Shown: piece after piece, positions 28,253 to 37,140 of the stretch
How positions within the stretch are numbered: position 1 is the stretch's first letter
Layout: each line of letters opens with the position of its first letter
Notes under the pieces: model-generated
What the model saw: the letters and a program-made list of their open reading frames with translations, nothing else
Told to the model about the DNA's origin: nothing
Database searches by the model: none
Program-made: the position numbers and the translations under genes
Assembly: GCA_002898275.1 (NCBI GenBank)
Contig: BEIQ01000001.1
Span: forward strand, 427,899 to 491,898
Length of the DNA: 64,000 nt
Source of the DNA: a bacterium HR40
Lineage (GTDB): Bacteria; Pseudomonadota; Alphaproteobacteria; Geminicoccales; Geminicoccaceae
Direction of reading: 5' to 3'

Positions 28253-29203
28253 TCAGGGGCCAGCCCGGGCGAGCACGAGGCTCGCCGCGACCAGGTCCTC
28301 GATGGCGCTGCCCACCGACTTGAAGACGGTGATCTCGGCAGGGTCGCCTCGGCCAGCGACGCGACCGCCGCACAGATCGTAGAGATCGCCGGCAAGATCC
28401 TCGGCCCTGAGGGCCCCCGATGCGATCGCCTGCAGGATGTCGCCGGCTTCGGCCAGCGCCCCCTCGCGGGTGTCGACGAAGACCCGCGCCCGCCGCATCA
28501 GCTCGTCGTCGCTCTCGCGCATGTCTGGCCGAAAGGCGCCGACGAGATCGACATGGGTGCCTGGTCGCAGGTGCCGACCGAGAACGAGGGGCTCGCGCGA
28601 CAGCGTGGCACAGCTCACGATGTCGGCCCGGGCGAGAGCGGCCGTGCGGTCGGCCACGATTTCGACGGCGAGCCCTTCCGCGGCGAGCCGCTCGGCGAGC
28701 AAGCGCGCACGCTCGAGCGTGCGATTCCACAGCAGCACCTGGCGGACGGGGCGCACGGCGGCGTGGGCACGCACCAGGTGGAAGGCGAGCGCGCCGGCGC
28801 CGATCATGAGCAGAGTCGTGGCATCGGAGCGGGCGAGGTGGCGACAGGCGAGGGCAGAGGCGGCTGCCGTCCGCCTCAAGGTGAGCTCGGTGCCGTCGAG
28901 CACGGCGCGCGGGGTACCCGTGGGCCCATCGAACAGCACGTAAAGCCCCTGGACGACCGGAAGGCCGCGGCTCTCGTTGCCCGGGCAGACGTGGACGAGC
29001 TTGACGCCGGTATCGCGGTCCTGCCGCCAAGCCGGCATCAGCAACAGGGTCGCAGGCTCCGGATGGCTTCGCGGGATCTCGTGGTGATGGCGGATCGGTG
29101 CGCGCACGCCGTCCGCGAAGGCGCCAGCGAGGGCGTCGACCAGCTCGAGGTAGGGGAGGGCGCGGGCGATTGCTGCCGCGTCGAACAGACGGAGCACCTT
29201 CAC
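28253..29203 (-). CDS. ornithine cyclodeaminase / mu-crystallin family protein
   Basis: 316-aa NAD(P)-dependent protein of the OCD/alanine dehydrogenase/mu-crystallin family. The substrate-binding LVHVCPGNESRGLPVVQG is near residue 70. The Rossmann glycine loop is MIGAGALAFHLVRA (about residue 130) and C-terminal TVFKSVGSAIEDLVAA is the family signature. The active-site Lys is in GVKLVHVCPGN. It may make proline from ornithine or reduce a cyclic imine or keto acid; the family is functionally mixed. It overlaps the lapA-like gene by 4 nt and precedes pyrF by 68 nt. Confidence 0.85.
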   Translation of the reverse strand: MKVLRLFDAAAIARALPYLELVDALAGAFADGVRAPIRHHHEIPRSHPEPATLLLMPAWRQDRDTGVKLVHVCPGNESRGLPVVQGLYVLFDGPTGTPRAVLDGTELTLRRTAAASALACRHLARSDATTLLMIGAGALAFHLVRAHAAVRPVRQVLLWNRTLERARLLAERLAAEGLAVEIVADRTAALARADIVSCATLSREPLVLGRHLRPGTHVDLVGAFRPDMRESDDELMRRARVFVDTREGALAEAGDILQAIASGALRAEDLAGDLYDLCGGRVAGRGDPAEITVFKSVGSAIEDLVAASLVLARAGP

Positions 29204-29550
29204 GATCCGGCAGCGCTCGGCAAACCCTTGCGGCCTGCCGCCCGGATCCGCTCGAGGGCGGCATCCTCGGCAGCGGCCTCGCGGAGCCTGGCCTGGTACT
29301 CGTAGCCGTGCAGCCGGCGGGCGAGGCGGCGATAGTCGAGCCGCAGTCGCAGCAGCTCGAAGCCGGCGATCGCGGCGGTCACGAGCGCGCCGAGCAGAAG
29401 GCCCATCAGGAAGACGCCGTAGAGGGGGAGATCCACCACGAGCGGAGTCGGCCAGAAGGCGACGTCGACCGGCGCCCGGTTGCCGATGGCAAAGAGCACG
29501 ATCAAAAGGAGGCCGGAGCCGGCGGCGAGCAGGCGGAGGATGCGCAGCAT
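29200..29550 (-). CDS. LapA-domain inner membrane protein
   Basis: 116-aa protein with two predicted membrane helices (LLLIVLFAIGNRAPVDVAFW region and GVFLMGLLLGALVTAAIAGF) followed by a basic, coiled-coil-like cytoplasmic tail (residues about 65-105). This is the LapA (DUF1049) architecture; E. coli LapA works with LapB in lipopolysaccharide assembly control. The conserved position just after ihfB supports the call. A start overlap of 4 nt with the next gene shows coupling. Confidence 0.8.
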   Translation of the reverse strand: MLRILRLLAAGSGLLLIVLFAIGNRAPVDVAFWPTPLVVDLPLYGVFLMGLLLGALVTAAIAGFELLRLRLDYRRLARRLHGYEYQARLREAAAEDAALERIRAAGRKGLPSAAGS

Positions 29551-29580
29551 GGCGATCTCCTCGAGCGTTCGAGACCTCGG

Positions 29581-29868
29581 TCAGCCGCGCCCGCGGTTGA
29601 GCCGCTCGCGCAGCTCCTTGCCGGTCTTGAAGTGCGGCACCCGCTTGGGCGGAACCTGCACCTCCTCGCCGGTCCGCGGATTGCGGCCGATGCGCGCAGC
29701 CCGCTCGCGCACCGAAAAGGCTCCAAAACCGCGCAGCTCCACACGATCGCCGCGCACCAGCGCGGTGGCGATGGTGTCGAAGACGGTCGCGACGATGCGC
29801 TCGATCTCCCGTTGGAGAAGATGTGGATGGGCCTTGGCCAGCCGCCGGACGAGCTCGGAGCGGGTCAT
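29581..29868 (-). CDS. ihfB: integration host factor subunit beta
   Basis: 95-aa DNA-bending protein of the HU/IHF family. [11 protein letters not shown] opens the protein; [26 protein letters not shown] is the beta-arm with the intercalating proline in RNPRTG. The ATG at 29868 gives the usual length; the longer frame adds 25 unlike residues. First gene of the long operon through folC, 30 nt before lapA. IHF is also the usual architectural cofactor at sigma-54 promoters such as the two found in this window. Confidence 0.93.
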   Translation of the reverse strand: MTRSELVRRLAKAHPHLLQREIERIVATVFDTIATALVRGDRVELRGFGAFSVRERAARIGRNPRTGEEVQVPPKRVPHFKTGKELRERLNRGRG

Positions 29869-30004
29869 GGACGGGCCGTCCCCAGAGATGCTGCGGTTGT
29901 TCGGCGTCGCCACCCCTTGCCAGCCCCGGGCAGGCGTCGTCAAGGCCCGTCCGGCGGCCAGAGCCAGAGAAGCCGATCGGTCTCGGTCGCGCAGCCGCGA
30001 TTCC

Positions 30005-30475
30005 TCAGCGTTCCCCTCGTCCGCTCCGTCCCATCGGGTCGATATCCGTCGTGGACCCGGCTTCCCCGTCCTCCTCCGGCGCGCTCGCCAGAGTCCGTAC
30101 GAGATTGCAAATGGCTTCCTGATAGCGGCGGTTGGGCAAGGCGACGAAATGCCGGGCGAGCTCGAGCAACATACGCTGCTGCGGCGTCGGCCGAAAGCTT
30201 TGGCGCGCTTCTATACCCTCGAAGAAATACCCGACATCGACGCCGAGCGCTTGCGCAATGGTGAAGAGACGGCCAGCGGCGATGCGATTGATTCCCTTTT
30301 CGTACTTGTGCGCCTGCTGGTAGGTGACTCCGATGAGCTCGGCCATCTGCTGCTGGGTGAGACCGAGCATGATCCGCCGTTCCCGCATCCTCGCCCCGAC
30401 ATGGCGGTCGATGTCCTGGGCCCGGGTCCGGCCGATCCGGACCTCCCGCCGGCTCAACGCGGCCTCGACGCTCAT
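30005..30475 (-). CDS. XRE-family helix-turn-helix transcriptional regulator
   Basis: 156-aa regulator with an HTH_3 (Cro/CI) domain at about residues 25-85 ([21 protein letters not shown] followed by [15 protein letters not shown]). The C-terminal half is a short helical region ([23 protein letters not shown]) frequently seen in alphaproteobacterial regulators of this subfamily. I start at ATG 30475; an earlier codon at 30514 adds 13 basic residues. Target genes are not evident; it lies between ihfB and the divergent PuuD-like gene. Confidence 0.85.
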   Translation of the reverse strand: MSVEAALSRREVRIGRTRAQDIDRHVGARMRERRIMLGLTQQQMAELIGVTYQQAHKYEKGINRIAAGRLFTIAQALGVDVGYFFEGIEARQSFRPTPQQRMLLELARHFVALPNRRYQEAICNLVRTLASAPEEDGEAGSTTDIDPMGRSGRGER

Positions 30476-30778
30476 ACCCTTTCCCCTTCTCTGGTGCACC
30501 CGACCCCTCGGCACGCTCCCTCCGATTCCGGAGCACTCCAGGGCCCAGCCCTGGCCGCACCTCCGGCTCCGGCGGCCCCTCGTCCCGACACGCGCTGCGG
30601 TCGCCTATCTCGAGGCTGGAGCGCACGTTCCTTGTACAACCGGTGGCTATGCGCGGAAAGGGCGAATCCCCGGCCCGCAGGCGTACCCGAGGGTAGAATC
30701 GGGCCCACCCTCGCCAGCTCGTGTCGCCTCACCCGGCGCAGTCGCGAGCGCTCGTCCGAGACCGGCTGGAGGCAGCGG

Positions 30779-31951
30779 ATGACGGCAGCCATCCTCCTCG
30801 AACTCCTCGTGCCCTTTGTGCGCTGGCTGCACATCGCGGCCGCGGCGGTCTGGTTCGGCACCACGCTGCGCGGCCTGACGATCCGGGACCGGCTCGAGGC
30901 GAGCGGGTGGCGCACGCCGGTGCTGCTCGCCGAAGGGGGCCAGTTCTACGCCCTCGAGATGCGGCCCGGCCCCGAGCCGCGGAGCGCGTTCTTGCCGCTG
31001 CGGTGGTCCGCCTACTTCACTTGCCTTGCGGGCTATCTGCTGCTCGCCGAAGGCTACTGGCTCGAGCCCCTGCCGCGACTCATGGGCGCCGACGGCCCGT
31101 TCCCGGAGTCCTGGATGGCGGTGGCCACGGCCGCCGCCGTGCCCATCGTCGGATATCTCCTCTACGAGCTCCTCTGTCGCCTGGCGGCGCGTTTGCCCGA
31201 GCCACTCGCGGCTGCCGTTTTCGGCATTGCGCTCGTCGCCACAGGCCGCTTGCTGCTGGCAATCTTCGTGCCGCGGGCGGCCTTCGTCCACCTCGGGGTG
31301 CTCCTCGCCACCTGCATGGCGGCCAACGTCGGGCACCACTTCGCGCCCTGCGAGCGCAAGCTCGCCGAGCTCGTCGCAGCCGGTCGCCCCCCCTCTCATC
31401 CCTGTCGTCAGCGCGCGGCGTTGCGCCTGCGCCACAATGCCTATGCCATGCCGGTCGCGCTCGCGCTCATGATGGCGGGCCGGATGCCGCTGTGGCTTCC
31501 TCCTGCCTCGCCGACCCTCTTTCTCTCCGGCCTCGTGCTCACCGGCTTTGCGATCGCCGATCTGCTCGCCCACAGGCGGCATCGGCCGCGCCGGGCCAGG
31601 CTCGCCGCCATGGGGCTCTTCCTCGGTCTGTTGGCGATCATCCAGGCTGCCCTGCCACCGTCCAGCATCCGGGGCCCGGCGGCCGAGCCGCCGCAGCTGT
31701 CCGACGTCTTCGCCGTGATCCAACGACGGTGTCTTGCCTGCCACAGCCAAGCCGCGCCGCGAGGACCAGCGGGTGGCCTCGCTCTCGACCGGCCCGAGGC
31801 CGTCGCGCAGAATGCCCGAGCGGTCGCGTTTGCGGCGGGCTACGGGGCCTCGATGCCGCCCGGCAATCTCACCGGGATCGATGTTGCCGAAAGGGCGCTC
31901 CTGCGCCGCTTTTTTGAAAGCGGGACGGCGGCGGGAGGCGAAGACTGGTGA
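30779..31951 (+). CDS. puuD: PuuD-type membrane-bound urate oxidase with cytochrome c domain
   Basis: 390-aa protein with an N-terminal multi-helix membrane domain (about eight helices to residue 300) and a C-terminal cytochrome c domain with CLACH at about residue 320 and a possible distal Met in ASMPPGNLTG. The N-terminal FVRWLHIAAAAVWFGTTL and EGGQFYALEM segments match urate hydroxylase PuuD, which oxidises urate to 5-hydroxyisourate and feeds electrons to the respiratory chain. The ATG at 30779 has GGAGG 7 nt upstream. None of the usual downstream urate genes (HIU hydrolase, OHCU decarboxylase) are adjacent, so substrate is inferred by family only. Confidence 0.75.
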   Translation: MTAAILLELLVPFVRWLHIAAAAVWFGTTLRGLTIRDRLEASGWRTPVLLAEGGQFYALEMRPGPEPRSAFLPLRWSAYFTCLAGYLLLAEGYWLEPLPRLMGADGPFPESWMAVATAAAVPIVGYLLYELLCRLAARLPEPLAAAVFGIALVATGRLLLAIFVPRAAFVHLGVLLATCMAANVGHHFAPCERKLAELVAAGRPPSHPCRQRAALRLRHNAYAMPVALALMMAGRMPLWLPPASPTLFLSGLVLTGFAIADLLAHRRHRPRRARLAAMGLFLGLLAIIQAALPPSSIRGPAAEPPQLSDVFAVIQRRCLACHSQAAPRGPAGGLALDRPEAVAQNARAVAFAAGYGASMPPGNLTGIDVAERALLRRFFESGTAAGGEDW

Positions 31952-32044
31952 CTGCCGTGTCGCGAACGCGCGCTCCTTGGGCGCGGGCACGATGGCACGG
32001 CCGTCCGAAAGCGAGGGGATGGCCGGCGACAGCGAGGGGGAGTG

Positions 32045-33394
32045 ATGACGATGCTCGACGACACGACGGTCGCGGTCCCGAACCATCTCGAGGCGTTCTG
32101 GCTGCCCTTCACGCCCAACCGTCATTTCAAGCGGGAGCCGCGACTGATCGCGCGCGCCGAAGGTTTGCATTACATCACGCCGGACGGCCGTCGTATCCTC
32201 GACTCGGCGGCCGGCCTCTGGTGCTGCAATCTCGGCCATTCGCACCCTGCCGTGGTCGAGGCGGTCCGCCGCCAGATCGGCCAACTCGATTTCGCTCCGA
32301 GCTTCCAGTTCGCGCACATCGGCGCCTTCGAACTGGCGTCGCGCCTGCGCGCGCTGTTCCCCGCCGATCTCGACTATGTGTTTTTCACCAACAGCGGGTC
32401 GGAGTCCGTCGACACCGCGCTCAAGATCGCCCTTTGCTACCAGCGTGCGATCGGCCAAGGCACCCGCACGCGTCTCATCGGCCGCGAGCGCGGCTATCAC
32501 GGGGTCGGCTTCGGCGGCATGTCGGTGGGCGGGATTGCCAACAATCGGAAGTTCTTTGGCACCCTGCTCGCCACCGTCGACCATTTGCCTCACACGCTGG
32601 ACCGCGAGCGCAACGCCTTCGCTCGCGGCCAGCCGAAATGGGGGGCCGAATTCGCCGATGCGCTCGAGCGCCTCGTCGAGCTGCACGACGCCTCGACCAT
32701 CGCCGCCGTCATCGTCGAGCCGGTCGCCGGTTCCATCGGCGTCTACCCGCCACCCGTCGGCTATCTCGAGCGTCTGCGGGAGATCACCGAGCGACATGGC
32801 ATCCTGCTCATCTTCGACGAGGTGATCACCGCCTACGGTCGCCTCGGCAAGGGCTCGGCCGCCGAATATTTCGGGGTGGTCCCCGACATCGTCACCACCG
32901 CCAAGGGACTCACCGCCGGTACCCTGCCGATGGGGGCGGTGATCGTGCGGCGCCAGATCTACGAGGCCATCGTCGAGCGGAACCCCGCGCCCGAGTGGAT
33001 GATCGAGCTGTTCCACGGCTACACCTATTCTGCCCATCCGGTGAGCACGGCTGCGGCCCTCGCGGTGCTCGACACCTACGAGCGCGAACGAGTCTTCGAG
33101 CATGCAGCCGAACTCGCACCCTATTTCGAGGAGCGACTGCATGCCCTGCGCGATTGCCCCCATGTCGTCGACATCCGCAACATCGGGCTCATGGGCGCGG
33201 TCGAGTTGGCACCGCGGCCGGGAGCGCCGGGTGCTCGCGGCTACGCGGCGCTGTGCCGGGGCTTCTTCGAGGAAGACGTGATGTTCCGGATCACCGGCGA
33301 TACCATCGCCCTCTCACCGCCGCTGGTCGCCACCCGGGCCGACATCGACGAGATGATCGCCCGCCTGCGTCGGGTGCTCGAGAAGCTCGACTAG
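32045..33394 (+). CDS. omega-amino acid:pyruvate (beta-alanine) transaminase
   Basis: 449-aa class III PLP aminotransferase. The opening FWLPFTPNRHFKREPRLI and SAAGLWCCNLGHSHPAVVEA resemble the characterised omega-amino acid:pyruvate aminotransferase of Pseudomonas putida. The PLP lysine is in TTAKGLTAG near residue 285; FDEVITAYGRLG precedes it. I use ATG 32045 with an AGCGAGGGGG ribosome-binding region upstream; a GTG one codon earlier is possible. Beta-alanine, the end product of uracil degradation, is a natural substrate, linking it to the cluster at 43831-53364, but this is inference. Confidence 0.85.
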   Translation: MTMLDDTTVAVPNHLEAFWLPFTPNRHFKREPRLIARAEGLHYITPDGRRILDSAAGLWCCNLGHSHPAVVEAVRRQIGQLDFAPSFQFAHIGAFELASRLRALFPADLDYVFFTNSGSESVDTALKIALCYQRAIGQGTRTRLIGRERGYHGVGFGGMSVGGIANNRKFFGTLLATVDHLPHTLDRERNAFARGQPKWGAEFADALERLVELHDASTIAAVIVEPVAGSIGVYPPPVGYLERLREITERHGILLIFDEVITAYGRLGKGSAAEYFGVVPDIVTTAKGLTAGTLPMGAVIVRRQIYEAIVERNPAPEWMIELFHGYTYSAHPVSTAAALAVLDTYERERVFEHAAELAPYFEERLHALRDCPHVVDIRNIGLMGAVELAPRPGAPGARGYAALCRGFFEEDVMFRITGDTIALSPPLVATRADIDEMIARLRRVLEKLD

Positions 33395-33458
33395 GCCGCA
33401 GGGCGCGACCGTCGTCACCCGCCGGCGGACTCCGCCGTTCCACCCGGTCACCGGCCGG

Positions 33459-33980
33459 TCAGCGGTCCGTGGCGGCGGCGAGCGGCGCCCGGAAGGGATA
33501 GGAGGCGTCAGGCAATACCACCTGGACGGCGATCGCCCGCTCGGTGTCGAGGAAGATGGGAGCCCGCAGGTTGACGAAGGCTCCCTTCTCGCCCTCGCGT
33601 CCGAGGGTGACGACGAAGAGCAGCACCGTAGCCTCCCGGGGCCAGCCGAGGGCGTCGCACACCTGGGAAACGTCCCGCTCGGCGATCGGAAGCCGGCCCT
33701 CGGTGGCGGTGGCGACGACGAAGCGGAGATCGGGGTCGTCCAGCGACCGCAGCAGCAGGAGCCCATCGCCGCGGGGCACGGGCTCGAGGCGGAAGCGGGA
33801 GGCGTGAGGAAAACCCGGCAGCCCACAGGGAAACCGCAGCACCGGCCGGCTCGAGGCGGCGCCGGCGACGGTGTCGGCTGCGGGCAGTCGGGCGGCAACG
33901 GTGCTGGCAGGGCTCGCGAGAGGGGTCACGGCTGGGTCCTCCTCGACGGGTTCGGTGCGCGAACGCGGGTGCGCGGTCAT
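33459..33980 (-). CDS. fliW: flagellar assembly factor FliW
   Basis: 173-aa FliW-family protein. After a low-complexity N-terminus (about 45 residues, longer than usual) come RFPCGLPGFPHASRF, LRSLDDPDLRFVV, and VNLRAPIFLDTERAIAVQVVL with a terminal YPFRAPL, all typical of FliW. In Bacillus-type systems FliW binds flagellin and antagonises CsrA. No csrA or flagellin gene is adjacent. It overlaps flgL by 4 nt and is the last gene of this flagellar operon. Convergent with the transaminase, 64 nt apart. Confidence 0.85.
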   Translation of the reverse strand: MTAHPRSRTEPVEEDPAVTPLASPASTVAARLPAADTVAGAASSRPVLRFPCGLPGFPHASRFRLEPVPRGDGLLLLRSLDDPDLRFVVATATEGRLPIAERDVSQVCDALGWPREATVLLFVVTLGREGEKGAFVNLRAPIFLDTERAIAVQVVLPDASYPFRAPLAAATDR

Positions 33981-34876
33981 CGCAGGAAGTCGGTGAGCGA
34001 CAGGTTGGCGAGACGGGCGATGGTGAGGTAGGAGGCCTCGAGGATGGCCTGGTCGCGAGCGAGCCGCGAGACGAGCTGGGGCAGGTCGGTGTCGCGGATG
34101 TCGGAGAGGATCTCCTCGAAATAGACGCGGCTCGTTTCCTGGCTCTGGACGATCTTCCCGAGCCGGTCGGCCCGCGCGCCGTAGTCGGCACGCAGATCGG
34201 CGAGTTCGCGAATGGCCGCGCTCAGTTCTTGGGAGGCAGCCTCGAGACCGCTGCGATCGCTGGCGAGATGCGCCGCGCGCGCCGCGCCGAGGGCGCCGAT
34301 CAGGCGGGCGAAGGCATTCTCGGCTGCCGTCGGCAGGTAGGTGAGGTCGGTGTTCTCGTCGGCGCGCACCTTCGGCTGCAACGAATCGCCAGCGTAATAG
34401 GTGGTCGGATCGGCGGTGGTGGGGGGCGGAGCGGGGATCGTCACCGGCTTGGTGTCGGTGCGTGAGCCGGCGAACAGATAGTGGTCGCCGAACTTGACGT
34501 TGAGGCGGGTTTCGATCTCCGCCAGCATGCCGTCCACTTCGGAGACGAGCGGCACGCTCTCGCCGCTCGCCGCATCGAGCCGGTGGACGAGAAGGCTGCG
34601 CGCGTGTTCGGCGATGTCCGAGAGCGCCGCCATGGCACCGTCCGCCACTTGCATGCGCTGCAGCACTTCGCGGTTCTTGGCGAGGCGGGTGTGCAGCATC
34701 GCGACATCGTGCCCGACGGTCAGGGCGAGCGCGGCGCGATCGGCGATGTCGGCATAGCGCTGCGCCGAGCGGCCGGACGCAACCGCGGTCTGGGCCTCCT
34801 GAATGCGCTTCTGCAGCTGGCCGATGGCGCTCAGGGTGCGGTCGAACTGGACAGCGTCACCGATGCGCGAGACCAT
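33977..34876 (-). CDS. flgL: flagellar hook-associated protein 3 (FlgL)
   Basis: 299-aa hook-filament junction protein. Helical flagellin-like N-terminus (ALALTVGHDVAMLHTRL, GDAVQFDRTLSAIGQLQKRI) and C-terminus (SYLTIARLANLSLTDFLR) flank a variable middle; FGDHYLFAGSRTDTKPV is a FlgL signature. I start at ATG 34876, with GGGAG just upstream; a GTG at 34891 overlapping the flgK stop is the alternative. Confidence 0.92.
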   Translation of the reverse strand: MVSRIGDAVQFDRTLSAIGQLQKRIQEAQTAVASGRSAQRYADIADRAALALTVGHDVAMLHTRLAKNREVLQRMQVADGAMAALSDIAEHARSLLVHRLDAASGESVPLVSEVDGMLAEIETRLNVKFGDHYLFAGSRTDTKPVTIPAPPPTTADPTTYYAGDSLQPKVRADENTDLTYLPTAAENAFARLIGALGAARAAHLASDRSGLEAASQELSAAIRELADLRADYGARADRLGKIVQSQETSRVYFEEILSDIRDTDLPQLVSRLARDQAILEASYLTIARLANLSLTDFLR

Positions 34877-34887
34877 GTCCGTCTCCC

Positions 34888-36711
34888 TCACTCGACGGCC
34901 CGGATGAGGGTGTCCAGCATCTCGTCGACCACCGCGAGGATGCGGGCCGAGGCGGCGTAGGACTGCTGGAAGATGGCGAGGCGGGCGAGCTCCTCGTCAA
35001 GATTGACCCCGGAGACGGCCGAGCGGCGGGCGGTGAGGTCGTCGACGAGGACCGAGCGCTCCTGGAGCGCCCGTTCCGTTTCCGCTGCCTTGCGGGCGGC
35101 GACCGAAGCGACGTCTGAGGCATAGCTGCGCAGATCGACGGTGCGACCCGTGATGTCGCCGCGCGTCAACGTCGCATAGCCGGTGGTGATGGCAGCGGCG
35201 AGTCCGAGGCCGCCGCGGCCATCGCCGGCGCCTCCCAAGGTCGCCGTCGTCGTCGAGGTGTCGATGTCGAGCCGAGCGTGACCGAGCCTTGCGGGATCCT
35301 GTGCAAGGGCGGGAGCGAGAGCGAGCGCGGTCGCCCGCAGGGGCGACCGGACGAGCAGATCGTTGAGGCCGAAGAAGTGGGCGAAGCCATAGCTCCGGGT
35401 GCGGCCCTCGGAGTCGGTCTCGACGATCGTCCCGTCGCCGGCGGTGAAGGCGAGACCGAAACTTGGATCGACCGCCACCTGCAGCTTGCCGTCGGAATCG
35501 AAGGAGGCGTTGCCGCCGAAGGGTGCGAGGGCGGTCGTCAGGCCGGCGAGGAGGGTGCCCGCATCCTGCGACAGGTCGATGGCGATGGTCGCCACCGTGT
35601 CGCCGGTGGCACGGTCGATCACCGCGGCATAGGCGGTGCCCGTGCGAGTCGCGGCATCGAAGGCGGCTCCCGCATCCTCGCGGGTGCCAGCGAGCGCAAA
35701 AGGAAGCGGGCTCGGCCAGGCCTCGTTGTGAGCGGCATTGAGGGCAAAGCGCGCGAGTTCGGCGAGCTCGTCGTATTGGCCGGCGAGTTCCGGCAGGACG
35801 CGGTCGCGCGCCTCGAGCAGGCCGACGAGTTCGCCCGCCCGCAAATTGGTCTGTGCCACTTTACCGGCGCTCACGAGTTCCATGCCCTTGGCGCCGGAAA
35901 CGGGCTCGCCGGTCGCGGGATCGATGTCGCTCGCCTCGTAGACGGTGATGGCGTCGAACACGGTGTCCGCGGTGACCGAGGCGGCGGGTCGGTAGAAGAG
36001 CTGTTTGGCGCCATATTCGAGCAGGGGCGTGCCGCCACGGGCGTAGACGGCGATTGTCCCGCGTTCCTGTTCCGCCACCGAGATCTCGATCCGGCCAGCG
36101 AGGCTATCGAGCAGCCGGTCACGCTCGTCCAGCAGTTCGGCCGTGGCACCGCTGCGCGCGATCTCGAGATTGACGGAATGGAGGGCGCGCAGATCGCTGT
36201 TGATCGCCCGCACCGTGTCGGCGATCCGCCGATCGAGCTCGCCGCGCAGCTTTTGCAGGGTGCGGCCGGCATCGTCCACCGCCTGGGCGAAGTCCTCCAC
36301 CGCTGCCACCGCCGCGGTGCGGGTGGCGACGGTGTCCGGACCGTTGCCCCAATTCTCGAGAGCTGCGGCGAGCGCCGACAGGCGATCGGGCACCGCCCGG
36401 GACGCCTCGCCGGGTCGACCGAACAGCAGCACTTGCACGCGATCCTGGACCTGCGCCGTGACCCTCGCCCGCTCGAGCTCACCCCGATGCAGCCGGAGCT
36501 CGCGGTTCAGATAGTCGTCGGCGAACCGCCGCACCGCCGAGGCATCGACGCCCATACCGATGCCGTCGACCACCCGCTGCACCTGTTCCACCGCCTTGCG
36601 GGAATAACCATCGGTGTGGGTATTGGCGGCGTTGTGCGCGGCGTACTGGACGTTTCGTTTGGCGGCATCGAGCCCGGTCAAGGAGGCGGAGAGGGCGGCG
36701 AGCAGCGACAT
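34888..36711 (-). CDS. flgK: flagellar hook-associated protein 1 (FlgK)
   Basis: 607-aa junction protein. The N-terminus has SASLTGLDAAKRNVQYAAHN and ANTHTDGYSRK, the flagellar rod/hook motif; the C-terminus has VNLDEELARLAIFQQSYAAS and ILAVVDEMLDTLI. Length is within the FlgK range. It follows flgN by 9 nt, matching the chaperone-substrate pairing, and flgL follows. Confidence 0.94.
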   Translation of the reverse strand: MSLLAALSASLTGLDAAKRNVQYAAHNAANTHTDGYSRKAVEQVQRVVDGIGMGVDASAVRRFADDYLNRELRLHRGELERARVTAQVQDRVQVLLFGRPGEASRAVPDRLSALAAALENWGNGPDTVATRTAAVAAVEDFAQAVDDAGRTLQKLRGELDRRIADTVRAINSDLRALHSVNLEIARSGATAELLDERDRLLDSLAGRIEISVAEQERGTIAVYARGGTPLLEYGAKQLFYRPAASVTADTVFDAITVYEASDIDPATGEPVSGAKGMELVSAGKVAQTNLRAGELVGLLEARDRVLPELAGQYDELAELARFALNAAHNEAWPSPLPFALAGTREDAGAAFDAATRTGTAYAAVIDRATGDTVATIAIDLSQDAGTLLAGLTTALAPFGGNASFDSDGKLQVAVDPSFGLAFTAGDGTIVETDSEGRTRSYGFAHFFGLNDLLVRSPLRATALALAPALAQDPARLGHARLDIDTSTTTATLGGAGDGRGGLGLAAAITTGYATLTRGDITGRTVDLRSYASDVASVAARKAAETERALQERSVLVDDLTARRSAVSGVNLDEELARLAIFQQSYAASARILAVVDEMLDTLIRAVE

Positions 36712-36720
36712 AGCGGCACC

Positions 36721-37140
36721 TCATACCTGGCGGTCGAGGGCGAGGGGCACCACTTCGGCACGCCGCGGTCGCGACGGATCGAGGAGCGGGCCGCTGTGGA
36801 TCGCGGCGAGCGAGTGGGCAATGTGCTGGGCCATGCGCTCCACCACCTCGCGCGCCACGAGGAGGGCGTTGAGGTTGACGCGCATGGCCGCGCGCAGTTC
36901 GCGCAGCTCCTCGTCGAGACGGCGGCGCACCTCGGCGGGAAGCGACGCCACCACCTCCGGGTTGCGGCGCAGCTTGGCGAGCTCGACTTCGAAGGCATCG
37001 GCGAGCAGCGCCTTTTGCTCCTGGACCTCGCGCAGCGCCTCGAGATCCATGGTCCGCAGCAGCCGGTTCTCGCGCTCGATGGTGGAGCGCAATTGTTCGA
37101 TCAGAGCGAGGAGCAGGGTGGCCGCGGCGATCGGATCCAT
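36721..37140 (-). CDS. flgN: FlgN-like flagellar export chaperone
   Basis: 139-aa, almost entirely helical protein with heptad-like Leu spacing (LLLALIEQLRSTIERENRLLRTMD, LDEELRELRAAMRVNLNALLVA). FlgN chaperones FlgK and FlgL before export. Sequence conservation in this family is low; the call rests on the helical pattern, the 'ENxLL' segment and its position between flgJ and flgK. Its start abuts the flgJ stop. Confidence 0.75.
   Translation of the reverse strand: MDPIAAATLLLALIEQLRSTIERENRLLRTMDLEALREVQEQKALLADAFEVELAKLRRNPEVVASLPAEVRRRLDEELRELRAAMRVNLNALLVAREVVERMAQHIAHSLAAIHSGPLLDPSRPRRAEVVPLALDRQV

Noticed and set aside
30647-33163. 838-codon open frame on the - strand
   Set aside because: It lies opposite the PuuD-like and transaminase genes, which have recognisable active sites; no motif or ribosome binding site supports it.
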